A stretch of 64,000 nucleotides of DNA. Origin: Paraburkholderia sejongensis (GTDB taxonomy: Bacteria; Pseudomonadota; Gammaproteobacteria; Burkholderiales; Burkholderiaceae). The notes beneath the pieces were generated by a model. The model was not told the DNA's origin. It saw nothing but the letters and a program-made list of their open reading frames with translations, and searched no databases. Below, one piece after another: positions 58,701 to 64,000 of the stretch. The DNA lies in the NCBI RefSeq assembly GCF_020880815.1, contig NZ_JAJITD010000001.1:1-64000 (forward strand). The letters are read 5' to 3'. The translations under genes were made by a program, and so were the position numbers. Each line of letters starts with the position of its first letter. Positions within the stretch are counted from its first letter, which is position 1.

Positions 58701-60818
58701 CTGTCGACCTCGACCTCGACGGGTTTGAGCACGGTAACCAGCAACGTCGCGTCGCTGTCCACGGGTCTCGACACGACGAACAGCAACGTCGCGTCGCTGT
58801 CGACGGGCCTCGGCACGGTGACCAACGATGTGACCAACCTGAGCACGTCGATTGCGAACGGCGCGATTGGCCCTGTCCAGCAGACCGGCACGGCAGGCAC
58901 GCTGGCTCTCGTCGCGCCGGGTGGCACCGGTGCGAATCCGGGCGCTGCACAGGTGCTGACCAACGTGGCGAACGGCCAGGTGTCGGCGACCAGCACGGAC
59001 GCGGTCACGGGCAACCAGATGTATTCGCTGTCGGTATCGACCTCGACGGGTTTGAGCACGGTGACCAGCAACGTCGCATCGTTGTCCACGGGTCTGGATA
59101 CGACCAACAGCAACGTCGCTTCGCTGTCGGTCTCGACCTCGACCGGCCTGAGTACGGTGACCAGCAACGTCGCGTCGCTGTCGACGGGTCTGACCACGGT
59201 GACCAACGATGTGACCAACCTGAGCACGTCGATTTCGAACGGCACGATCGGTCCTGTCCGGCAGACCGGCACGGCAGGCACGCTGGCTCTCGTCGCGCCG
59301 GGTGGCACGGGTGCGAATCCGGGCGCCGCACAGGTACTCACCAACGTGGCAAATGGCCAGGTATCGGCGGCCAGCACGGACGCGGTCAACGGAAGCCAGC
59401 TGTATTCACTGTCGGCCTCGACCTCGACGGGATTGAGCACGGTGACCAGCAACGTTGCTTCGCTGTCGACCGGTCTGGACTCGACGAACAGCAATCTCGC
59501 TTCGTTGTCGACCTCGACCTCGACGGGTCTGAGCACGGTGACCAGCAACGTCGCTTCGCTGTCCACGGGTCTGGACACGACGAACAGCCACGTCGCGTCG
59601 CTGTCGACGGGGTTGGACTCGACCAACAGCAACGTCGCTTCGTTGTCGTCGGGTCTGGACACGACCAACAGCAACGTCGCGTCGCTGTCCACCGGTCTGA
59701 CCACGGTGACCAACGATGTGACGAACCTGAGCACGAGCATCGCGAGCGGCAATATCGGTCCTGTGCAGCAAACGCCGGTGGCCAACCAGCTCACGCTGGT
59801 TGCTCCTGGCGGCACGGGTGCGAATCCGGGAGCGGCGCAGGTGCTGACCAACGTCGCGGCCGGCCAGGTTTCGGCGACGAGCACGGACGCCGTGAACGGC
59901 AGCCAGTTGTACGCGGTTCAGCAGCAGGTCAACTCGTTGAGCACGTCCGTGAGCAACGCCGTCCTGAACGACATGAACCAGGGCAATGCGAGCGGGGCAA
60001 ACTCGAACGCGAACGGAGAAAATTCGCACGCGTCGGGCGATAACTCGACGGCAACCGGCCAGAACTCGAACGCGACGGGTGAGAACTCGACGGCGACCGG
60101 GGAAGCGTCGAACGCGTCGGGCGACAATTCGACAGCAATGGGTCAGGGCGCAACGGCGTCAGGCGACAACTCGACGGCCGAGGGTCAGGGCGCGATTGCT
60201 TCGGGCAACAACTCGAAGGCTGACGGTCAGAACGCACAGGCAACCGGCGACAACAGTACGGCGCTGGGCCAGGGCTCGATGGCGTCGGGTGATAAGTCGG
60301 TGGCAACGGGTCAAGGTTCGATTGCGTCGGGCGGTGGCTCGACCGCATTGGGGCAGGGCTCGACGGCTTCTGGCTCATCCTCGACCGCACTCGGCAACAA
60401 TGCCCTGGCAACGGCGGACAACTCGGTGGCACTGGGTGCAAACTCGGTGGCAAGCGAGCCTAATACCGTGTCTGTCGGTTCGCCGGGTAACGAACGCCGG
60501 ATCACGAACGTCGCGCCGGGCATCAACGGCACCGATGCCGCCAACATGAACCAGCTGTGGGGCGTTCAGTCGAGCGTCAATCAGGTGGCGCGTACCGCCT
60601 ATTCGGGTGTGGCGGCGGCGACGGCGTTGACGATGATTCCGGATGTCGATCCCGGCAAGACGATCGCAGTCGGGATCGGTGCGGCAAGCTACCAGGGTTA
60701 CGCCGCGTCGGCTCTGGGCATCAGTGCCCGGATTACCGCCAACCTGAAGGTGAAGGTTGGGGCGGGCATCAGCTCGAACGGCACGACCTACGGTGCAGGC
60801 GCGTCGTATCAGTGGTAG
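55707..60818 (+). CDS. Trimeric autotransporter adhesin (YadA-like) with ESPR signal peptide
   Basis: A 1703-residue secreted adhesin starting at GTG. Residues 1-~56 are an extended signal peptide ([24 protein letters not shown]). Nine modules beginning GPVQ...LALVA...[13 protein letters not shown] and ten neck-like DAINGSQLY elements cover residues ~165-1410, joined by variable numbers of coiled-coil-like Ser/Thr-rich units ([14 protein letters not shown]). YadA-head-like 14-residue repeats ([11 protein letters not shown]) lie at ~1427-1592, then a neck and the outer-membrane anchor (~1615-1703) ending in Trp. It should bind host or surface ligands. AGAAGGA precedes the start. Confidence 0.95.
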   Translation: MNKSYKSIWNEALGSWVAASENTSARGKKSSSRKLNTVVAAAALAMCPMVASASALCLKDSNGTSFVTGDGGGGVNQGACSDVFNTTTGLSTFALLQSGSSAANSASQLLLTGGKAVFSLNPSPSGVSSSVNQLTMTASGNNVLMTGLAAGAVTSSSLDAINGSQLYSLSTSTSTGLSTATSGIGSLSTGLSTTKSNVASLSASASTGLSTVTNNLSTLSTSITNGTVGPVQRTGTANKLALVAAAGTGATPGAAQVLTNMANGQVSAASTDAINGSQLYSLSASTSIGLSTATSGIGSLSTGLSTTNSNVASLSASTSTGLSTATSGISSLSTGLSTTNSNVASLSASTSTGLSTVTNNLSTLSTSITNGTVGPVQRTGTAGTLALVAAGGTGATPGAAQVLTNVANGQVSAASTDAINGSQLYSLSASTSTGLSTATSGIGSLSTALSTTNSNVASLSASSSTGLSTATSGIGSLSTGLSTTNSNVASLSASTSTGLSTTTSNVASLSTGLGTVTNNLSNLSTSITNGTIGPVQKTGTANTLALVAPGATGANPGAAQVLTNVANGQVSAASTDAINGSQLYSLSASTSTGLSTVTSNVASLSTGLGAVTNDVSSLSTSIANGDLGPVQLTGTANTLALVAPGGTGANPGAAQVLTNVANGQISATSTDAVTGNQMYSLSASTSTGLSTVTSNVASLSASTSTGLSTVTSNVASLSTGLDTTNSNVASLSASASTGLSTVTNNLSTLSTSITNGAIGPVQQTGAANTLALVAAGGTGANPGAAQVLTNVANGQVSAASTDAINGSQLYSLSASTSTGLSTVTSNVASLSTGLDTTNSNVASLSVSTSTGLSTVTSNVASLSTGLDTTNSNVASLSTGLTTVTNDVTNLSTTIANGAIGPVQQTSTANTLALVAPGGTGANPGAAQVLTNVANGQVAATSTDAINGSQLYSLSASTSTGLSTVTSNVASLSTGLDTTNSNVASLSTGLDTTTSNLTSLSTSTSTGLSTVTSNVASLSTGLDTTNSNVASLSTGLGTVTNDVTNLSTSIANGAIGPVQQTGTAGTLALVAPGGTGANPGAAQVLTNVANGQVSATSTDAVTGNQMYSLSVSTSTGLSTVTSNVASLSTGLDTTNSNVASLSVSTSTGLSTVTSNVASLSTGLTTVTNDVTNLSTSISNGTIGPVRQTGTAGTLALVAPGGTGANPGAAQVLTNVANGQVSAASTDAVNGSQLYSLSASTSTGLSTVTSNVASLSTGLDSTNSNLASLSTSTSTGLSTVTSNVASLSTGLDTTNSHVASLSTGLDSTNSNVASLSSGLDTTNSNVASLSTGLTTVTNDVTNLSTSIASGNIGPVQQTPVANQLTLVAPGGTGANPGAAQVLTNVAAGQVSATSTDAVNGSQLYAVQQQVNSLSTSVSNAVLNDMNQGNASGANSNANGENSHASGDNSTATGQNSNATGENSTATGEASNASGDNSTAMGQGATASGDNSTAEGQGAIASGNNSKADGQNAQATGDNSTALGQGSMASGDKSVATGQGSIASGGGSTALGQGSTASGSSSTALGNNALATADNSVALGANSVASEPNTVSVGSPGNERRITNVAPGINGTDAANMNQLWGVQSSVNQVARTAYSGVAAATALTMIPDVDPGKTIAVGIGAASYQGYAASALGISARITANLKVKVGAGISSNGTTYGAGASYQW
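56380..59930 (+). repeat. Variable-length repeat array of the adhesin stalk
   Basis: Nine copies of a module starting GPVQ/GPVR appear near 56392, 56826, 57304, 57589, 57981, 58405, 58868, 59251 and 59757. Spacing differs (roughly 285-505 bp) because the number of 42-bp and 54-bp stalk units varies. Sequence identity between copies is high, so recombination could change the length. Confidence 0.9.
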
Positions 60819-60827
60819 CGCAGTAGT

Positions 60828-60885
60828 CCCGGGCATACGTGCTACCTGAGGTATGCCGGGGTTATGTCGAGCAAATACTCGACAT
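60828..60885 (+). terminator. Hairpins after the autotransporter gene
   Basis: Hairpin 1 has arms CCCGGGCATAC and GTATGCCGGGG (60828-60861), 9 bp after the stop codon. Hairpin 2 is ATGTCGAG-caaata-CTCGACAT (60864-60885). No long T run follows; together they likely end or stabilise the adhesin transcript. Confidence 0.6.
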
Positions 60886-60985
60886 GAAACGCCAGTGATG
60901 TATGCAGGGGTTCAATGGGAGATAACAGTTCGCTGTTCCGACCATTGCTCCTGCTTTATATCCATCAGCGGAAAATCGCCGTCTG

Positions 60986-61074
60986 GCGACGTTATTGCAT
61001 GCATCAGGTAATCCCGCAGCGCGGCTGCGACATGGGATTACCGGCTATTAGTGGAATTCGTGCAATAACGCCGC
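60986..61074 (+). ncRNA. Nested inverted repeats upstream of the DUF2827 genes (structured leader candidate)
   Basis: An outer stem, CGTTATTGCA (60990-60999) with TGCAATAACG (61061-61070), extends by three more pairs (60986-60988 with 61072-61074) past one mismatch. Inside it is GGTAATCCCGCAGC-gcg-GCTGC-gacat-GGGATTACC (61007-61042), a 14-bp stem with a 5-nt bulge. Such nesting over 90 bp is unlikely by chance. It may be a 5' leader structure or a small RNA; no family match is known to me. Confidence 0.5.
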
Positions 61075-61207
61075 ACTTTGGCTTCGAGTCATCTCAACCA
61101 ATCTATCCGTTGGCGTTAGACATAGAAAAGCCTGCGCAGGGGCGCATGCGGCAAAGGCATTAGTCGGGAAAAAACTTTCCTGACTGATCGCAGGGCACTT
61201 TGAATTC

Positions 61208-62380
61208 ATGGGCAAGAACATGCGCATTGGCATATCCGTGCTGACCCATTCAGGCCAGAACATCTGGCAGAATGGCCTGGGTCAGAACATCATTTTCCTT
61301 TCCGAATTATTTAAACGGCTGCCATTCGTGCAGTCGGTCTCGCTAATCGATGCCGGCGATCAGCTTGCCATGCCGCCCCAGGTGGACATGGGCCTGCACG
61401 ATATACGCATCCTGAAGCCCCAATGGGCAACCGACGAAGTCGATGTCGTCATCGAAATGGGCGGCGCGCTCGATATCCAGTGGCTCGACCTCATGCGGGC
61501 AAGGGGGAAAAAGGTCGTCTATTTCTGTTGCGGCCAGCCGTTCGTCACGCTGGCCGAACCGGCCGTGTTCGACAACCCGACCCATGCGTGGCGCCCGGAC
61601 CGTTGCGACGAGGTATGGCTGCTGCCCAAGGACACGGCATTCGTACCGATGATGCGGACGTTTCACCGCTGCGACGTGCATATCGCGCCTTACATCTGGC
61701 ATCCGCATTTCGTCGAACGGCGCGCGCAGGAAGTGGTCGACAAGCTCGGCGCGCGCTACGGCTACCAGTCTCGCGCCGCGCGTCCGCGCGGCGAGCGTGC
61801 CGGTTTGCGCGTGGCCATCTTCGAGCCGAATATTTCGGTGGTCAAGACTTCGAGCATTCCGATGCTTGTATGCGACGAGGCATATCGGGCCGATCGCGAA
61901 TCGGTCACGGCCATGCACGTGCTCAATACACTGCATCTGAAAGATCATCCCACCATGCTTTACCTTGCCAACTCGCTGGATCTGATTCGCGAGCACAAAG
62001 CGACGTTCCACGGCCGGCACGATATCGTCGGTTTCATGACGCAGTATGCCGATGCGGTGGTTTCGCACCAGTGGCAGAACGATCAGAACTACAGTTATCT
62101 GGACGCGTTGTACGGTGACTATCCGCTGATCCACAATTCGCCGTGGCTGCGCGAGGCGGGCTACTACTATCCGCAGTTCGATGCGCGCCAGGGCGCCGCG
62201 CAACTGCTACGGGCGGCGGCGGAACACGACGGCAATCTCGATGAATACCGTGCCCGCGCGCAACGTGTATTTCAAGCGGTCGATCCGTTCAACCCGAGCA
62301 ATCTCGACGGCTATGCCGCGAGGTTGCTGCATCTGTGCCGCGACGCGAACTTCGCGAAGGCAGCGGGGAGCCGGGTATGA
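61208..62380 (+). CDS. DUF2827 family protein 1 (glycosyltransferase-like, inferred)
   Basis: A 390-residue member of DUF2827 (Burkholderiales, unknown function). The N-terminus RIGISVLTHSGQNIWQNG and QNIIFLSELF is shared with the next two genes. A central FEPNISVVKTSSIP lies near 204-217, and the C-terminal WQNDQNYSYLDALYGDYPLI followed by HNSPW is near 286-310. The two-lobe layout and the LxAxYGxYPLxHNS motif resemble GT-B glycosyltransferases; this is inference. It follows the adhesin gene by about 390 bp and overlaps gene 2 by ATGA. Confidence 0.8.
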   Translation: MGKNMRIGISVLTHSGQNIWQNGLGQNIIFLSELFKRLPFVQSVSLIDAGDQLAMPPQVDMGLHDIRILKPQWATDEVDVVIEMGGALDIQWLDLMRARGKKVVYFCCGQPFVTLAEPAVFDNPTHAWRPDRCDEVWLLPKDTAFVPMMRTFHRCDVHIAPYIWHPHFVERRAQEVVDKLGARYGYQSRAARPRGERAGLRVAIFEPNISVVKTSSIPMLVCDEAYRADRESVTAMHVLNTLHLKDHPTMLYLANSLDLIREHKATFHGRHDIVGFMTQYADAVVSHQWQNDQNYSYLDALYGDYPLIHNSPWLREAGYYYPQFDARQGAAQLLRAAAEHDGNLDEYRARAQRVFQAVDPFNPSNLDGYAARLLHLCRDANFAKAAGSRV

Positions 62381-63537
62381 GCGTCGAAAAAAAACCCGTG
62401 TGCCGTCCCCGCAGATTGCGCGTCGGGGTGTCGATATACGTCCGCAAGGGCCAGCAATCGCTATGGGAAAACGGGATTTACCAGAACTGCGTTTTCCTCG
62501 TGATGCTGTTGATGCGCTCGCCATTGGTCGGCGCGACTTTTCTGGTCGCGGGCGGCGGTGACGGCGAACCGGCCGATGCGCAGAACTTTCTGGCCGATTC
62601 CCCGGTGCCGATCATCGATATGAACGAAGCCGCCACGGCGCTCGATGTGATGATCGAAATGAGCGCCCAGCTCAACCGGGAATGGGTGATCGCATTTCGC
62701 GAGCGCGGCGGAAAAATCGTCTCGATGAGAGTCGGCAACGACTACGTGATCGATATCGAACGCATGATATTCGGCAAACCGCAAGCGCTGCTGATTACCC
62801 GTGCGCCGTATCACGAGGTGTGGACGCTGGCGGAATACGAAAACACGTGCGTGCCGTACTTTCGCAGCACGTTCCGCTGTCCGGTGCGGGTGATGCCGCA
62901 TCTGTGGAGTCCACTCGTGCTGCAACGCGAAGCGCAGCGGCTGCCCGAGGGCGTGAGCTTCGGCTATCGCCCCGGCCGCCGGCGCTGGCGTGTGGGCATT
63001 TTCGAGCCGAATATCTGCATGGTGAAGACGAGCTTTATCCCGCTGTTCACATGCGAGGCGGCGCACCGCGCCGATCCCGGCATGCTCGAACACGTGTGGG
63101 CCTTCAATACACTGGATCTGAAAGCGCATAGCGGCTTTAGCGAATTTGCCGGCAGCCTCGATCTCGTCAGGCACGGGCTGGCGTCGTACGAGGCGCGCTA
63201 TCCGTTCTGTCAGATCGTCGCCGCCAACGTCGACGTGGTGGTCAGCCACCAGTGGGAAAACGCGCAGAACTACGTCTACTACGAAGCGTTGTACGGTGGT
63301 TATCCGCTCGTTCACAACTCGCATCTGATCGGCGAGTGCGGATATCGTTATCACGAATTCGATTGCGAGGAGGGCGGCCGCGCGCTGCAGCGGGCCTTTG
63401 CGGAGCACGATCGCGAGTTCGACGCGTACCAGCGGACCGCGCGGACGTTTCTCGCGCGACTCGATCCGGAAAACGAGGCCAACATACGGATCTATTCCGA
63501 CGCGCTTGCCGCGCTGTATGAAGGTGAAAACGCATGA
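62377..63537 (+). CDS. DUF2827 family protein 2
   Basis: A 386-residue paralogue of the gene before it. Matching blocks are RVGVSIYVRKGQQSLWENG, IFEPNICMVKTSFIP and WENAQNYVYYEALYGGYPLV. Start ATG 62377 overlaps the previous stop as ATGA, so translation is coupled. It may have a different acceptor or sugar specificity from gene 1. No transmembrane segment or signal peptide is seen, so it should work in the cytoplasm. Confidence 0.8.
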   Translation: MSVEKKPVCRPRRLRVGVSIYVRKGQQSLWENGIYQNCVFLVMLLMRSPLVGATFLVAGGGDGEPADAQNFLADSPVPIIDMNEAATALDVMIEMSAQLNREWVIAFRERGGKIVSMRVGNDYVIDIERMIFGKPQALLITRAPYHEVWTLAEYENTCVPYFRSTFRCPVRVMPHLWSPLVLQREAQRLPEGVSFGYRPGRRRWRVGIFEPNICMVKTSFIPLFTCEAAHRADPGMLEHVWAFNTLDLKAHSGFSEFAGSLDLVRHGLASYEARYPFCQIVAANVDVVVSHQWENAQNYVYYEALYGGYPLVHNSHLIGECGYRYHEFDCEEGGRALQRAFAEHDREFDAYQRTARTFLARLDPENEANIRIYSDALAALYEGENA

Positions 63538-63572
63538 TGTATTCAACCATTGCCGCGGCGAGGTGCGTATGA
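63534..63572 (+). CDS. Possible 12-codon linking mini-ORF
   Basis: MMYSTIAAARCV. Its ATG overlaps the stop of DUF2827 gene 2 (ATGA, 63534-63537) and its stop overlaps the start of gene 3 (ATGA, 63569-63572). It could pass ribosomes from gene 2 to gene 3; the peptide itself is probably irrelevant. This may be coincidence. Confidence 0.35.
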   Translation: MMYSTIAAARCV

Positions 63573-64000
63573 GCGGACTGCGCATCGGCATTACCATCGG
63601 TCTGCATCACGAGGCCGAAACGCTGTGGAATAACGGCATCAAGCAGAACGCTGCTTTTCTTGCCGAAGCGTTGCGGCATTGTCCGCAGGTGGCCGGCGTC
63701 GTGCTGGTCAACACGACGCAGGTTCCCATCACGCCGGCGTTGCCGTGGGATCAGACGCGCTATCCGACCCAGACCTTCGATGCCGCCAAAGATAACGTCG
63801 ATGTGCTGATCGAACTCGGTGGCCAGATCGACGCGCTGCAGACCGCTTATCTGAAGCATCGCGGCGTGCGACTCGTGTCGTACTGCTGCGGCTTCGAGTA
63901 CGTTCATGCGATGGAGTCGGTGTTGTTCAGCAAGCCGACGTGGGGCGCCAACCTGTTCGTCAACCAGCGCTATGACGATATCTGGATCATCCCGCAGGTC
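63569..64000 (+). CDS. DUF2827 family protein 3 (partial, runs off the window)
   Basis: The first 144 residues are visible and the gene continues beyond the window. It opens SGLRIGITIGLHHEAETLWN, sharing RIGI...LWxNGIxQNxxFL with the two genes upstream, and has VDVLIELGGQID and SYCCGFEYVHAM as in gene 1. GAGGTG lies just before the ATG. A third tandem copy shows that the locus is an expanded family cluster. Confidence 0.82.
   Translation, partial: MSGLRIGITIGLHHEAETLWNNGIKQNAAFLAEALRHCPQVAGVVLVNTTQVPITPALPWDQTRYPTQTFDAAKDNVDVLIELGGQIDALQTAYLKHRGVRLVSYCCGFEYVHAMESVLFSKPTWGANLFVNQRYDDIWIIPQV

Noticed and set aside
57449..59884. An 811-residue antisense frame with a repetitive Val/Leu/Pro pattern
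   Set aside because: It mirrors the repeats of the trimeric autotransporter on the plus strand; the plus-strand protein has the signal peptide, anchor and neck motifs.
56380..59930. Regular DNA repeats that could suggest a CRISPR or tandem array
   Set aside because: The repeats keep the reading frame, have variable spacing and encode adhesin modules; there are no spacer-like unique units or cas genes.

Overview
The window reads as one chromosomal segment of a Burkholderia sensu lato bacterium, most likely Paraburkholderia. It is GC-rich, with strong codon bias and long antisense shadow frames. It opens with the 3' end of a 23S rRNA gene and a betaproteobacterial 5S rRNA. It also carries families typical of this group: a DUF3563 mini-protein, DUF2827 proteins, an ESPR-type trimeric autotransporter, and a patatin next to 3-hydroxybutyrate dehydrogenase. 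I see no complete insertion sequence, prophage or CRISPR array. The species assignment is inference. Layout: 1-0.5 kb is the rRNA operon end. 0.6-2.3 kb holds a copper chaperone/SDR pair divergent from a CueR regulator, whose own promoter has the CueR operator and a 19-bp spacer. 2.6-12.9 kb is mostly housekeeping metabolism: DUF3563, an orphan ABC binding protein, rlmJ, an aldo/keto reductase, bdhA-patatin, tyrB and uvrB. 13-25 kb is an iron-homeostasis block: ftrABCD-type ferrous iron uptake, hemP, tonB-exbB-exbD, bfd and bfr, with three good Fur boxes; small stress/redox genes (OsmC, pirin, LysR) and murI lie between. 25-34 kb has class I fumarase, a YqhA membrane protein, a DMT exporter, acetyl-CoA synthetase, a DUF4212/sodium-solute symporter pair and tRNA-Ser(GGA). 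34-48 kb is mixed: an amidohydrolase, a VOC dioxygenase-like protein, a glycosidase lipoprotein, MFS and DMT transporters, LysR-asparaginase, CheV, a TPR-glycosyltransferase fusion and an ABC-F protein. 48-55 kb has an OsmC-YcaO fusion beside a small double-glycine peptide gene, then an aldo/keto reductase, an SDR and two LysR genes. 55.7-64 kb is a surface-structure locus: a 1703-residue Ser/Thr-rich trimeric autotransporter, a nested inverted-repeat leader, and at least three tandem DUF2827 genes, the last cut by the window edge. How parts may work together: the iron genes form a coherent Fur-controlled uptake and storage set (reduced iron through FtrABCD, heme and siderophores energised by TonB-ExbBD, storage in Bfr, release through Bfd). 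Acs, DUF4212 and the symporter look like an acetate or short-chain acid uptake and activation unit. The most promising undescribed system is the autotransporter plus DUF2827 cluster: the DUF2827 proteins could be glycosyltransferase-like enzymes that modify the adhesin or another surface glycan. The second candidate is the OsmC-YcaO protein with its neighbouring leader-type peptide. Both are inferences from sequence and context.
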